IMG/VR virus record: IMGVR_UViG_3300032287_003317
Coordinates: 1-64,000 of that record
DNA length: 64,000 bases
Source of the DNA: a virus
Direction: 5' to 3' (one strand)
The notes below the pieces were generated by a model. That model searched no databases. It had not been told where the DNA came from and saw nothing but the letters and a program-made list of their open reading frames with translations. Made by a program: the position numbers and the translations under genes. Positions 15,270 to 24,832 of this stretch are shown piece by piece; within the stretch, counting starts at the first letter, position 1, and every line of letters starts with the position of its first letter.

Positions 15270-17564
15270 ATGACATCAATTCAAGTAACAAAAAGAGAAG
15301 GACATCGTGAAGTCCTCGATTTAGAAAAGTTGCATAAAGTAGTATTCTGGGCCACCGAAGGCATCACAGGCGTTAGTGCAAGTGAAGTAGAAATAAAAAG
15401 TCACATACAGTTTTACAACGGAATCAAAACTTCAGACATTCAAGAAACCTTGATCAAAAGTGCTGCTGATTTGATCAGTGAGGAAACTCCCAATTATCAA
15501 TACGTAGCTGGTCGCCTGATCAACTATCATCTACGTAAACAGATTTACAACAGCTATAAGCCTTGGCCGTTGTACGAACAAGTTACACGCAATGTGGAAA
15601 CAGGATTCTACGATCGTGGCCTGCTAGAAGCATACACAACAGACGAGTGGAATACATTAGATGGCTATATCCATCACGACCGTGACGAAAACTTTACCTA
15701 CGTTGCAATGGAACAATTCCGTGGCAAATATCTAGTACAAAATCGTGTAACCCGAGAAATTTTTGAAACACCACAAATGGCCTACATGCTTATCGCGGCC
15801 ACACTATTCCAGTCGTATCCTCGAGAAACAAGGCTACGTTGGGTAAAGGATTATTATGATGCAATTAGCCTTGGCGATATCAGCCTTCCTACCCCTGTTA
15901 TGGCTGGGGTACGTACTCCACAAAAACAATTTTCGAGCTGTGTGCTCATTGAAACAGACGACAGTCTTGATAGTATTAATGCTACTACCAGTAGTGTTGT
16001 TAAATATGTTTCACAAAAAGCAGGCATCGGTATCGGTGCAGGCCGCATCCGTGCCCTGGGAAGTCCAATCCGATCAGGAGATGCATACCACACAGGTGTA
16101 GTTCCGTTCTACAAACTGTTCCAAAGTGCCACACGCAGTTGTAGCCAGGGTGGTGTGCGTAATGGTGCAGCCACTCTGTACTATCCATTGTGGCATTATG
16201 AAATTGAAGACCTTATTGTATTGAAGAACAACAAGGGCACTGAGGACAATCGTGTACGTCATATGGATTATGGTGTTCAATTCAACAAATTAATGTACGA
16301 AAGACTTATCACAGGTGGCGATATTACCTGTTTTAGCCCCCACGACGTACCTGAAATGTACGAAGCTTTCTTTGCAGATCAGGACCGTTTCAAAGAGCTG
16401 TATGAAAGGGCTGAACGCAATACCAAACTACGTAAAAAAACGTTCAAAGCCGCAGATTTGTTTGCCCGTTTTATGCAGGAACGCAAAGATACCGGTCGTA
16501 TCTATTTGCAAAACGTGGACCATGCCAACACGCACAGTCCATTCGATGAGAGAGTAGCACCCGTTAAGATGTCAAACCTTTGTTGTGAAATTGATTTACC
16601 AACAGTTCCACTTAAGGATGTCAACGACGAGGATGGTAGGATTGCACTATGTACCTTGAGTGCAATCAATTGGGGCAATGTAAAAAGCCCACATGACTTC
16701 CAGAAGCCTTGTGAACTGGCTGTACGTGGATTAGATGCACTATTGAGCTATCAGAATTATCCTGTTAAAGCTGCAGAGATAGCTACCGAAGAGTTTCGTC
16801 CGCTTGGAGTAGGTATTATCAACTTTGCTTATTTCTTGGCAAAGAACGATGTAAGTTATTCAGATCCACAAGCACTAACACTAGTAGACGAGTACGCTGA
16901 GGCCTGGAGTTACTATCTTTTAAAAGCCTCAGCTGATCTCGCCGTTGAACAAGGTGCCTGCACACGAACACACGATTTAAAATCTGCTAGGGGTATTCTT
17001 CCCATTGACACACGTAAAGCAGAGATTGATGAATTGGTGCCGCACCAAGAACGTATGCCTTGGACAAAACTACGTGAACAAATCAAAGCCACTGGTCAGC
17101 GTAATGCTACCCTAATGGCTCTAATGCCAGCAGAGACAAGTGCTCAAATCAGCAACGCTACAAATGGCATTGAGCCCCCACGCAGTTATGTCAGTATCAA
17201 ACAGAGTAAAGATGGTGTACTCAAACAAGTTGTGCCTGAGTATCGACGTTTAAAAAACAAATATGAATTATTATGGGACCAAAAGAGCCCAGAAGGATAT
17301 TTGAAACTTTGTGCGGTATTGCAAAAATACATCGACCAAGGCATCAGTGTCAACACCAGTTACAATCCTCGCTTTTATGCAGATGAAAAGATTCCAATGA
17401 GTGAAATGCTACAACATTTGATCATGTGCTACAAGTATGGCACCAAACAGTTGTATTATTTTAATACCAATGATGGACAAGGCGAAATTGATGTAGATAA
17501 ATTAAATTCACCGCTGGCTGATTCGGCCGACGATGAAGTAGAATGTGATAGTTGCGTAATCTAA
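15270..17564 (+). CDS. nrdA: Ribonucleoside-diphosphate reductase, class Ia large subunit
   Basis: 764 residues, normal for NrdA. Visible features: an N-terminal ATP-cone-like region (VTKREGHREVLDLEKLHKVV), FSSCVLIETDDSLDSI (redox Cys), MSNLCCEIDLPT (radical-site Asn-x-Cys-x-Glu), and a C-terminal shuttle ECDSCVI with two cysteines. It reduces ribonucleotides with NrdB and needs glutaredoxin or thioredoxin; both nrdB and a glutaredoxin gene lie just downstream. T4-like phages use this to make deoxynucleotides for replication. Confidence 0.96.
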   Translation: MTSIQVTKREGHREVLDLEKLHKVVFWATEGITGVSASEVEIKSHIQFYNGIKTSDIQETLIKSAADLISEETPNYQYVAGRLINYHLRKQIYNSYKPWPLYEQVTRNVETGFYDRGLLEAYTTDEWNTLDGYIHHDRDENFTYVAMEQFRGKYLVQNRVTREIFETPQMAYMLIAATLFQSYPRETRLRWVKDYYDAISLGDISLPTPVMAGVRTPQKQFSSCVLIETDDSLDSINATTSSVVKYVSQKAGIGIGAGRIRALGSPIRSGDAYHTGVVPFYKLFQSATRSCSQGGVRNGAATLYYPLWHYEIEDLIVLKNNKGTEDNRVRHMDYGVQFNKLMYERLITGGDITCFSPHDVPEMYEAFFADQDRFKELYERAERNTKLRKKTFKAADLFARFMQERKDTGRIYLQNVDHANTHSPFDERVAPVKMSNLCCEIDLPTVPLKDVNDEDGRIALCTLSAINWGNVKSPHDFQKPCELAVRGLDALLSYQNYPVKAAEIATEEFRPLGVGIINFAYFLAKNDVSYSDPQALTLVDEYAEAWSYYLLKASADLAVEQGACTRTHDLKSARGILPIDTRKAEIDELVPHQERMPWTKLREQIKATGQRNATLMALMPAETSAQISNATNGIEPPRSYVSIKQSKDGVLKQVVPEYRRLKNKYELLWDQKSPEGYLKLCAVLQKYIDQGISVNTSYNPRFYADEKIPMSEMLQHLIMCYKYGTKQLYYFNTNDGQGEIDVDKLNSPLADSADDEVECDSCVI

Positions 17565-17577
17565 GGAAAAAAACACA

Positions 17578-18705
17578 ATGAGCGTATTTAATATTAAAAA
17601 AACAGATCATACCAAATCATTGGCTTTTCTTGATACCAATGGTACACCAGCTGTACAGCGTTATGATGTGCTGAAGTATCGACAGTTTGACAAACTCACA
17701 GATAAACAGTTGGGATTCTTTTGGCGCCCAGAAGAGATTGATGTCATGCACGATGCAAAAGACTTTAAAGATCTAACAGACTTTGAAAAGCATATCTTTA
17801 CATCAAACCTAAAGCGTCAAATTCTATTAGATTCTGTACAAGGACGCAGTCCTAATTTGGCATTCCTTCCTCTCGCCACCATCCCCGAACTAGAGACCTG
17901 GATTGAGACTTGGGCATTTAATGAAACCATTCATTCACGTAGCTACACGCACATCATTCGTAACATATACAGTGATCCCAGCGTGATCTTTGATGAGCTG
18001 ATGGAGTTGGATGAGATTGTTGCCTGTGCCACAGATATTAGCAAATATTACGATGATTTAATTGAAGCCAGCGGTTGGTATCGTATGTTGGGCTACGGCA
18101 CTCACACAGTCAATGGAAAACAAATTGTAGTTGATCCTTATCAACTTAAAAAGAAATTATGGTTATGTCTTAACAGCGTAAATGCCCTAGAAGGAATTCG
18201 TTTTTATGTTAGTTTTGCTTGCTCATGGGCCTTTGCTGAACTTAAGAAAATGGAAGGCAATGCCAAGATTATCAAACTTATTGCTCGCGATGAAAATATT
18301 CATTTAGGTAGTACACAAACACTTCTTAAATTATTGCCTACAGATGATCCTGACTATGCTTTACTCAAAGTGGAAACCAAAGCCGAGTGTGAGCAAATGT
18401 TCTTGGCAGCTGCGGCGCAAGAAAAAGCCTGGGCCAAGTACTTGTTTAAAGACGGAAGTATGATTGGTCTTAACGAAGTGTTGTTGGCACAGTACATTGA
18501 TTGGTTGACCTGCAAGCGTATGACCGCAGTGGGTCTGGATTGTGGTATGAAGCCAGGTGCAAGTAATCCCCTGCCGTGGACTATGAAATGGATCGCTGGA
18601 TCAGATGTACAAGTTGCTCCACAGGAAACAGAAATTACCACTTATGTGATTGGTGGTACAAAACAAGACGTAGACCAAAACACCTTTAAAGGATTTAGCC
18701 TGTGA
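17578..18705 (+). CDS. nrdB: Ribonucleoside-diphosphate reductase, class Ia small subunit
   Basis: 375 residues. Di-iron ligands and radical Tyr are readable: LDSVQGRSP (Asp), NETIHSRSYTHI (Glu, His and the radical Tyr), LEGIRFYVSF (Glu) and ARDENIHLG (Glu, His). All match E. coli NrdB. Provides the tyrosyl radical for NrdA. Its 13-base spacing from nrdA includes AAGGAAAAA as ribosome site; it overlaps the next gene by 4 bases. Confidence 0.96.
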   Translation: MSVFNIKKTDHTKSLAFLDTNGTPAVQRYDVLKYRQFDKLTDKQLGFFWRPEEIDVMHDAKDFKDLTDFEKHIFTSNLKRQILLDSVQGRSPNLAFLPLATIPELETWIETWAFNETIHSRSYTHIIRNIYSDPSVIFDELMELDEIVACATDISKYYDDLIEASGWYRMLGYGTHTVNGKQIVVDPYQLKKKLWLCLNSVNALEGIRFYVSFACSWAFAELKKMEGNAKIIKLIARDENIHLGSTQTLLKLLPTDDPDYALLKVETKAECEQMFLAAAAQEKAWAKYLFKDGSMIGLNEVLLAQYIDWLTCKRMTAVGLDCGMKPGASNPLPWTMKWIAGSDVQVAPQETEITTYVIGGTKQDVDQNTFKGFSL

Positions 18706-19415
18706 AGGTTTTGGTTAGTGGATGTAGTTTTGCTGAAGATTTAACTCCCGTAATTAAAAAACACATACCAGATCCTGTGGTTGTTAATCTGGCACAGAGT
18801 GGAGTTGGCAACAAGTACATTGCCGACTCTGTTGTCATGGCCACTGCCCGAGAAAAATTTGATGTTGTTTATGTGTCTTGGACCGGACTGTCAAGATACG
18901 ACGTATGCATAAGTTCTGAAAATAAAGAATTATTTAAAAACTGGGCTCAACAAAAATTCCTGTTTGACAAGTATTATGTTTGTACTGGTGGTGTAGGTGG
19001 ATGGGACCATCTTGACCATAGTTTTGCTAACATGTTGTTTAAGAATTATCATACCTTTGTGGATCATGAACAGTTATACTACAACAGCATATTAGAAATT
19101 TTAAAAACACAGGGATATTTAAAAAGCCTTGGCATACCTGCATATCATACCTGTATGTTAAATCAGTTTGTTGCAGATCCTGATACAATGACTCAACATA
19201 CCTGTGAATACGGCACAAAAAGATTTCCCAGCTTAGAAAAATTAATTGATCAAATTGATTTTACCAATTGGGTATTGGAAGATCAGTTGGGCATGTTTGA
19301 GACCTGTGCTCGACTCAATTTACTCAGCGACGATGGATTTCATCCCAGCGGCGAAGGTTACAATTATTGGATTGATAAATTTGTTGCTCAACTAAAAAAC
19401 GATAAAATACTATAA
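18702..19415 (+). CDS. SGNH/GDSL-type hydrolase-like protein
   Basis: 237 residues starting at GTG (18702) in the nrdB stop. Block-like motifs fit SGNH hydrolases: SGCSFAED (Ser block I), NLAQSGVGNKY (Gly/Asn blocks), and DDGFHPSGEGY (D-x-x-H block V) near the C-terminus. It could be a carbohydrate or lipid esterase, or a deacetylase acting on host surface. Position between nrdB and glutaredoxin says little about role. Motif-based call only. Confidence 0.65.
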   Translation: MKVLVSGCSFAEDLTPVIKKHIPDPVVVNLAQSGVGNKYIADSVVMATAREKFDVVYVSWTGLSRYDVCISSENKELFKNWAQQKFLFDKYYVCTGGVGGWDHLDHSFANMLFKNYHTFVDHEQLYYNSILEILKTQGYLKSLGIPAYHTCMLNQFVADPDTMTQHTCEYGTKRFPSLEKLIDQIDFTNWVLEDQLGMFETCARLNLLSDDGFHPSGEGYNYWIDKFVAQLKNDKIL

Positions 19416-19431
19416 CAAGAGGATAATAAAA

Positions 19432-19677
19432 ATGATAACAGTATATTCAAAAAATCACTGTCCGTTCTGCGACAAAGCCAAGTCCTTGTTGAAATTAAAA
19501 GGAATTAATTACACTGAAATAAAAATTGACGAAGATCCAGCGGCACGAGAATTTGTTCTTGGCCAAGGACACAGAACTGTACCACAAATTTATCGCAACG
19601 GTGAATTATTGGTAGAAGGTGGATTCCAAGGCTTAAGTAAACAAAGCAACGAATTTTTTCAACAACTCAAAGGATAA
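19432..19677 (+). CDS. grx: Glutaredoxin
   Basis: 81 residues with CPFC active site at about 10-13, TVPQIYRNGE (cis-Pro glutathione site) and GGFQGL near the end. Complete single-domain glutaredoxin. Together with nrdA/nrdB it likely supplies electrons to the reductase, as T4 NrdC does. Preceded by CAAGAGGATAATAAAA. Confidence 0.93.
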   Translation: MITVYSKNHCPFCDKAKSLLKLKGINYTEIKIDEDPAAREFVLGQGHRTVPQIYRNGELLVEGGFQGLSKQSNEFFQQLKG

Positions 19678-19679
19678 AA

Positions 19680-19991
19680 ATGTTAATTCAAAAAGGTTAC
19701 AATGCCGGCAGTATCGTGTGTTTCAAGCTGGTCAATGGTGACGAAACCATTGCCAAATTGGTAGAAGAAACTGACTCAGCATTTGTAGTAAGTCGACCCT
19801 GCACAGTGGTGCCTAGCCCACAGGGTCTGGGACTCATGCAAAGCCTGTTTTCTGCGGATATAAATACTAATATAACGCTGAACAAAACTCATGTAATCAT
19901 GCATAGTCCGGTAGTAGATAAGTTAGAAGCACACTATATCCAAACTACCACAGGTATTCAGCCGGTTACCAAAGGTGGAATTATAACTTAA
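19680..19991 (+). CDS. Sm-like small protein, unknown role
   Basis: 103 residues; GSIVCFKLVNGDETIAKLVE followed by AFVVSRPCTVV resembles the two-strand core of an LSm-type beta barrel. I recall such proteins in T4-like phages near baseplate genes, without known function. The sequence contains a TATAAATA late-promoter match at 19859-19866, upstream of the PAAR gene. Confidence 0.55.
   Translation: MLIQKGYNAGSIVCFKLVNGDETIAKLVEETDSAFVVSRPCTVVPSPQGLGLMQSLFSADINTNITLNKTHVIMHSPVVDKLEAHYIQTTTGIQPVTKGGIIT
19859..19866 (+). promoter_or_regulatory. Possible late promoter (TATAAATA) inside the Sm-like gene
   Basis: Exact T4 late consensus 126 bases before the PAAR-like gene. Because it lies in coding sequence it may be chance. 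Confidence 0.35.
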
Positions 19992-20321
19992 ATGCCAGTA
20001 CCAATAGCCAGCGTAGGAATCCCTGCAAGTGTCAATGGATTTCCACCACCCCCGGGAGTCATAGCACTTGGAGCCCAAACTGTAAGAGTCGGTAAAGCCG
20101 GTTTGCCAACGGCTTATGTGGGATCTTTGATTACTATACACGGCAATCCTTACAATCCCAAAGCACCTGGATTTAATCCAGTCTGTGCCGCTGCAGTGAT
20201 AGCACAGGGTATTCCCAACATTCTAGTAGAATGGCGACCAGTTGCCATGTTAGGTGCACCTTGCACTTGTGGACAACATTTTGTCACTGAAGGAATTCCT
20301 GACGTGTATGTAGGTCCATGA
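19992..20321 (+). CDS. PAAR-like spike tip protein
   Basis: 109 residues: Pro/Gly-rich, short beta turns, with late Cys residues (NPVCAAAVIAQGIPN, GAPCTCGQHF). This fits PAAR-repeat proteins that cap the tail spike of contractile phages and bind a metal at the tip. It immediately precedes a large virion protein gene (1-base gap), supporting a baseplate role. Confidence 0.65.
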   Translation: MPVPIASVGIPASVNGFPPPPGVIALGAQTVRVGKAGLPTAYVGSLITIHGNPYNPKAPGFNPVCAAAVIAQGIPNILVEWRPVAMLGAPCTCGQHFVTEGIPDVYVGP

Positions 20322-20322
20322 C

Positions 20323-22329
20323 ATGGCCACAGCCATTGCGTTAAATGCCACCAGCAGTATCATCAACAGCCAAGGCCTTGGTGCTAGTCCGGCACTACTA
20401 GCCAATATCTCCGCCTATCAAACCAACTCGGCTTTAGCGTCATTTGCCAACTGTTACATCAACTCGGGTATTTCACCCAGTCAAACTGCCAACATTGTCT
20501 CTCAATTAAATACCATCGGCAGTACCATAACGTCTGGTCATTTTTTATTAGACCTATATCCAGGCAATGTAACTCCTACCAGTAGTGCGTCGATCACTGC
20601 CTGGACTGCCAATACCGTGATTGCAACCGGCAGCTTTATATCACATCTTGGAAAAATTTATACCACCACGGGAAATGTGTTTGGCGCATCATTTAATGGT
20701 AACGTGATCAAAAACTGTACACTCACTGGTGTTAGCGGCATTGTTAAAAAACAGGCCCAATTGCCTTTTGATTCGGGCTATTCGGGATTTGCCAACATAT
20801 ATCAGCGTAGTCAAGGTTATGCCCAACAGGTTTTTGATACAGTAAGTTCTATGTCGATGTTGAGAAATACAACCTATGCCCAAACAGGAGTGGGATTTGC
20901 TGGTCCAACAGATTTAGTTACCAATGGTATTGGCACCAATGCTGTTTTATTAGCCAATGTCGTGGCCAATTGGGGAACCATGTATGATATCAACAACATT
21001 ACACAAATCAGTGATCCTTATGTGTTTGGTCAAAACATATTAAATCAAAATCTAGGTTATCTGAATGCCCTGGCAGATCAATTGACCAATGTGGGCCTGG
21101 ATATCACCAACCTGCCCGATGTTCCAGCGGTCAAAACCACCACCATACAAGAAGAAGTAATGACCACTGTTTCTTCGTTTGTGGGCGAAATAGAATTTCC
21201 AACACTCAAAGAAACAACAATAACAGAAGCTGTCACTGGCAATAGTCCTACTGTGGTACTGAACATTTATAAAACTGTTACCGGCGGCAATTTGGCCGCT
21301 GCAGTTACAGCAACTGGAATAACAACCAGTACTGGCAACGCCAGTCAATTGTTAACTCTAGCAGATTATCTCGATCTTAACAAGGTAGTGCCAGCCAACT
21401 TATACTCAGCACTAAATGCCTTGGGAATATACACATTCACAGAGCTTGGTCAGTACCTTGGAAAAAAACTTGGACAGGCCAGATTTAGGTCTTGGGCAGA
21501 AATGAGCAGATTTTTGCTAACTTTAGAAACTCCAACTTTATCGTATTTGACAGCCAATTCTGCATCTAATATATTGTACGGCAGTACTGTCACCACATTG
21601 ACCAATGCGTTTGGTACCGGATCAGGAGCCCTGGGCAATCCTGTAATGGTTGATTATCTTGGTGCCTGTGCCGGTGATCCTTACACCAATAAATTCTATG
21701 TTATAAATTCTAACTATAACACATTGGCTAACCAGGCAGGCATTACCACATCCTTGGCCAGTCTCGACCGGGCCATTATTGATTACAGCAATGCTTACAA
21801 TGCATATTTGGCGTCAGAAATTCCTGAAAGCAGTGAAGGTGCCGGGGATGGAACGCCACCCAATCCACTTTTGTTGTTGCCGTTTTCTATCATAACTTCA
21901 AATGTTACAACAGTAAACTCTGCACTGAGTTCATTACCAACTACCGGTACATTGGCCGAAGCCACATCCGTTTGTAACACCGGGTGGTACACAATGTTGG
22001 ATCGTGTTGCTGTCGAAGTGGCCAACTTGAATCGTGCCGGAGTAGTATTCACATCGGGTACCACATTGGGTCTTTTGGGTTTTGCTGAAAATATTGGTCA
22101 AACAGCCAGCGACAAAACACAAGTTGAAGGATACCAGTTTTTTGCCAATATTATAACCAATAATGCTGCCGGAGACTCAATTCGGGCCGTGGTCGCCGAA
22201 ACTCTCAACACTCGTGCCCTAAATGGGGTAGGTGTAAATATCTACAACAATCCTGATCCCAGACTCAAAATCTACCAAAGTCAGGCTCAAAACACACCAT
22301 TAACTACATACTTATCCCAGAATAAGTAG
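20323..22329 (+). CDS. Large virion protein, probably baseplate/tail
   Basis: 668 residues, Asn/Thr/Ala-rich with many GNxxSG-like short motifs; no signal peptide or membrane span. It follows the PAAR-like gene directly, so a baseplate or tail-tip structural role is likely. QSQGYAQQVFDTVSSM and an ITNLPDVPAVKTTTIQEEV linker are visible, but no known enzymatic domain was recognised. Confidence 0.6.
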   Translation: MATAIALNATSSIINSQGLGASPALLANISAYQTNSALASFANCYINSGISPSQTANIVSQLNTIGSTITSGHFLLDLYPGNVTPTSSASITAWTANTVIATGSFISHLGKIYTTTGNVFGASFNGNVIKNCTLTGVSGIVKKQAQLPFDSGYSGFANIYQRSQGYAQQVFDTVSSMSMLRNTTYAQTGVGFAGPTDLVTNGIGTNAVLLANVVANWGTMYDINNITQISDPYVFGQNILNQNLGYLNALADQLTNVGLDITNLPDVPAVKTTTIQEEVMTTVSSFVGEIEFPTLKETTITEAVTGNSPTVVLNIYKTVTGGNLAAAVTATGITTSTGNASQLLTLADYLDLNKVVPANLYSALNALGIYTFTELGQYLGKKLGQARFRSWAEMSRFLLTLETPTLSYLTANSASNILYGSTVTTLTNAFGTGSGALGNPVMVDYLGACAGDPYTNKFYVINSNYNTLANQAGITTSLASLDRAIIDYSNAYNAYLASEIPESSEGAGDGTPPNPLLLLPFSIITSNVTTVNSALSSLPTTGTLAEATSVCNTGWYTMLDRVAVEVANLNRAGVVFTSGTTLGLLGFAENIGQTASDKTQVEGYQFFANIITNNAAGDSIRAVVAETLNTRALNGVGVNIYNNPDPRLKIYQSQAQNTPLTTYLSQNK

Positions 22330-22368
22330 GGTTTTAACTGCGTTTTTCGCCATTGGGCAATACTTACC

Positions 22369-22397
22369 TTGACTTTGCGTCACTTATATAGTATTAT
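22369..22397 (+). promoter_or_regulatory. sigma70-type promoter of the lysis genes
   Basis: TTGACT (22369-22374), 17-base spacer, TATTAT (22392-22397). A 50-base leader ends in a strong AAGGAGGAATT site before ATG 22454. Confidence 0.7.
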
Positions 22398-22453
22398 TAC
22401 TATTGTTTTCGATACTTAAATAGAACTACGAAGTCCAAAAAAGGAGGAATTAT

Positions 22454-23035
22454 ATGATCGCAATTTTGGATAAGATTAAACACCTTGATGCTGTTCAACT
22501 AGTAAAAACATCAATGCGTTTAATTTGCTTTATGGTTTTGGTTGCTGTGGTTGTTGTAGTTACCAATACCAAATTACAAACTCTCAAAGTCGACAACGAA
22601 GTTTATCGTCAGGGATTTGTGAGTGTCACAGAGCGGACCAAACAATTGGAATGCTTGACCAAAAACATTTATTACGAAGCCGCAACAGAACCGTTTGAAG
22701 GCAAAGTGGCAGTAGCACAAGTTACTATGAACCGTGTGGAAGACGGTCGCTTTGGACGTGATGTGTGCGGTGTGGTTTATCAAAAAAATGTAATCTATGA
22801 AAAAATCGTTTGCCAGTTCAGTTGGACCTGTGATGGTGTCAGCCGAGTCAAACCCATTTATGCGGCACACTACAAAGAAAGTGAAGAAGTGGCCAAAAAA
22901 GTTCTACTGGAAAACTTCCGTTTGCCCAGCATGAAGGAAGCCATGTATTATCATGCTGACTATGTAAACCCACGCTGGGGCAAACCACAAGTGGCCAAAA
23001 TTGGTCGTCACATTTTTTATAGGGAAAACCGATGA
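22454..23035 (+). CDS. Cell-wall hydrolase, SleB family, membrane-anchored (putative endolysin)
   Basis: 193 residues: one N-terminal membrane span (about 22-40, LICFMVLVAVVVVVTN) followed by a SleB/CwlJ-type hydrolase domain. That domain shows CLTKNIYYEAATEPFEGKVAVAQV (Glu of the E-A motif), TMNRV, and CQFSWTCDG. The membrane segment could act as a signal-anchor-release sequence. The next gene (4-base overlap) encodes a small multi-span membrane protein, making a lysin/holin pair. Strong ribosome site indicates high expression, yet the promoter is sigma70-like rather than late-like. Confidence 0.85.
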   Translation: MIAILDKIKHLDAVQLVKTSMRLICFMVLVAVVVVVTNTKLQTLKVDNEVYRQGFVSVTERTKQLECLTKNIYYEAATEPFEGKVAVAQVTMNRVEDGRFGRDVCGVVYQKNVIYEKIVCQFSWTCDGVSRVKPIYAAHYKESEEVAKKVLLENFRLPSMKEAMYYHADYVNPRWGKPQVAKIGRHIFYRENR

Positions 23036-23346
23036 AATTCGATATCAACAATTTCAAACCTGTTATAAGTAAATTTTTTAGCAATCATTTTGGTCAGCTC
23101 AGTGCCGACACCCTAGGATGGTTGGCACCCATAGTAATACATTGTGCTACCATTCCAACCTTGTTAGCACTACTGACTGGGTTGAGTGATCGTACTCCGC
23201 CTATCGACATAGTGTTGTTCATGTGGGCCGGCCTGGTACTGTTGTTTGGACGTGCTATCATTCTCAAAGACATGTTCAACATCATCACCATTGGTGCTGG
23301 ATTTATACTACAAGCAGTCATAATGGCCTTGATCTTATTTAAATAA
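23032..23346 (+). CDS. Holin-like membrane protein
   Basis: 104 residues with three likely membrane spans (about 27-48, 58-76, 83-103) and short loops. Overlaps the SleB-type lysin gene by 4 bases. Size, topology and position fit a class I holin, although no family signature was recognised. Confidence 0.65.
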   Translation: MKFDINNFKPVISKFFSNHFGQLSADTLGWLAPIVIHCATIPTLLALLTGLSDRTPPIDIVLFMWAGLVLLFGRAIILKDMFNIITIGAGFILQAVIMALILFK

Positions 23347-23958
23347 ATGTTTTTTCTAGCTCTTGAGCGTTTGGAGTCTCTGGCCACAAGACACAGTGGC
23401 CGGACTTTTACGCCCGAGCAATTCACACACCTGATCCGTATGCAGTTCCGTGACCCACAGTTGCGATTCGCCTGTGTACGAGATCCGGACTTGACACGCA
23501 AGAACTTTACCATTCTTGGCGAATATCGACCGCACGAAGATGAACAAAACGAACCTTGTGTTTATATCACCTTAAACTTTAGTCCACGCTGTCGTAAAAT
23601 TGGTTTTAAAAACTACGACTGGGCGGCAATGAGTTTCCATTTGGCAGACATCTTGACTCACGAATACTTGCATCAATATTATTGCCGTCGGCGTGGATAC
23701 CGTCACGGTCGTGGTTATAGAGATCGACTAAATTCTAGATACAACGAAACCATGCAGGACTATCTAGGATGTGAAGATGAAATACAGGCTCATGCTTTTA
23801 ATGTGGCCAGTGAAATGGTAGTTTATAAACAGCACATGGTCTTGACAAAAGTGTATCGCATGTATAACCGATACTTTAGGCGAGATCGTAAAGTTATGTT
23901 AAAATTAGAAAAACAAGTGAATAAGTATATTAGTAGATACAAACTGGAGCTATCATGA
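23347..23958 (+). CDS. SprT/zincin-like metalloprotease
   Basis: 203 residues with ADILTHEYLHQYYCRRRG (HExxH zinc motif at about 101-105) and a downstream CEDEIQAHAFNVASE helix supplying a possible third ligand. This fits SprT/WLM-type zincins found in phages. Basic C-terminus (RRDRKVMLKLEKQVNKYI). Substrate unknown. Starts directly after the holin-like gene stop. Confidence 0.6.
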   Translation: MFFLALERLESLATRHSGRTFTPEQFTHLIRMQFRDPQLRFACVRDPDLTRKNFTILGEYRPHEDEQNEPCVYITLNFSPRCRKIGFKNYDWAAMSFHLADILTHEYLHQYYCRRRGYRHGRGYRDRLNSRYNETMQDYLGCEDEIQAHAFNVASEMVVYKQHMVLTKVYRMYNRYFRRDRKVMLKLEKQVNKYISRYKLELS

Positions 23959-24170
23959 CTAAGTTATCAGAAGAATTAGCAATCGAAGATGGTTTATATG
24001 ACACAGAAATCGAAGACGATGACTATGGTATTATACTTGGACCCAATGGCGAATTAAAAAGTGTATTTCTACCTGATAATATGCCGTTTGAAGTTCCAGA
24101 AAAACTAGCCAAGATATTTGCAATACTGGGCTACACAGATCCGGACCAACTGACCAATACCCTGCACTAG
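23955..24170 (+). CDS. Small acidic protein
   Basis: 71 residues, strongly acidic N-terminal half (EDGLYDTEIEDDDYG) and helical C-terminus. 4-base overlap with the metalloprotease gene. No family recognised. Its stop abuts the -35 box of the next promoter. Confidence 0.6.
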   Translation: MTKLSEELAIEDGLYDTEIEDDDYGIILGPNGELKSVFLPDNMPFEVPEKLAKIFAILGYTDPDQLTNTLH

Positions 24171-24199
24171 TTGACCTAAAATTCGTAATATTGTATAAT
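24171..24199 (+). promoter_or_regulatory. Early-type sigma70 promoter, leaderless
   Basis: TTGACC (24171-24176), 17-base spacer, TATAAT (24194-24199). ATG 24209 lies 10 bases after the -10 box with no ribosome site between. Member of the TTGACC promoter family also at 24345, 62219, 62575 and 63085. Confidence 0.8.
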
Positions 24200-24208
24200 T
24201 ACTATATT

Positions 24209-24355
24209 ATGAAGAATCAGCAACAAATCCCACGCCGAACACGCATTCACAATGTGTTGTTTTTTCGCGACACCCCGTTTCGCCCCCAGCGTGTGGAGCT
24301 CAAAACCCGCTATAAACGCAGTCAAAAACACCCCCAAAAAATGGTAGACCAATAA
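24209..24355 (+). CDS. Tiny basic protein
   Basis: 48 residues, very basic (IPRRTRIHNVLFFRD, FRPQRVELKTRYKRSQKH). A perfect promoter directly upstream and a following promoter whose -35 box overlaps its stop codons (MVDQ-stop) make it a real gene rather than chance. Small basic early proteins of phages often bind nucleic acid or host RNA polymerase; here that is only a guess. Confidence 0.6.
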   Translation: MKNQQQIPRRTRIHNVLFFRDTPFRPQRVELKTRYKRSQKHPQKMVDQ

Positions 24356-24373
24356 TTCCCAAAATGCTATAAT
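24345..24373 (+). promoter_or_regulatory. Early-type sigma70 promoter
   Basis: TAGACC (24345-24350), 17-base spacer, TATAAT (24368-24373), then ACTAATAAGGAGTTGAT before ATG 24403. Confidence 0.8.
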
Positions 24374-24402
24374 GTATGTATAGTAACTAATAAGGAGTTG
24401 AT

Positions 24403-24831
24403 ATGAGTACAGTTCAGTTTGCAGGTTTTAGTCGTATGAATGGTGTATTAAAGTTCCGTACTGCTAACGAAATTAGCCGTGCCCAGCAATTGGCCAAGTT
24501 AGGTGACACTGACATCAGTATGGCAATACTGCCAACCCCAATGACTAAAAATGACGCCGCCAAGTATGTTCTTACCAACTTGGCAATTTCTTACCCCAAG
24601 TTCAATACGCCTGAAGCCACAGGCCTGCTTACTGGCTTGATCAAGGATGAAAATCCGTTTGCAAAACCCAAGAAGCCGGCCAAGCCACGCACCGTCAAAG
24701 TTACCAAGCCACGTCTTGTTATTGGCTCTACATCAGTTGGTGAAGATGATGCTCCGTACACTCCCAAACAAGCGGCCAAGATCCGTGCTGAGTTTATGAA
24801 AAAACTCAAAGCCGCTTACGAGGCCAACTAA
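24403..24831 (+). CDS. Unknown early-type protein
   Basis: 142 residues. After a globular N-terminal part (VQFAGFSRMNGVLKFRTANE) there is a basic Lys/Pro linker (FAKPKKPAKPRTVKVTKPR) and a C-terminal helix (PYTPKQAAKIRAEFMKKLKA). The linker suggests nucleic-acid or protein binding. First gene of a run of seven small, closely packed genes up to the UvdE gene. Confidence 0.65.
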   Translation: MSTVQFAGFSRMNGVLKFRTANEISRAQQLAKLGDTDISMAILPTPMTKNDAAKYVLTNLAISYPKFNTPEATGLLTGLIKDENPFAKPKKPAKPRTVKVTKPRLVIGSTSVGEDDAPYTPKQAAKIRAEFMKKLKAAYEAN

Positions 24832-24832
24832 G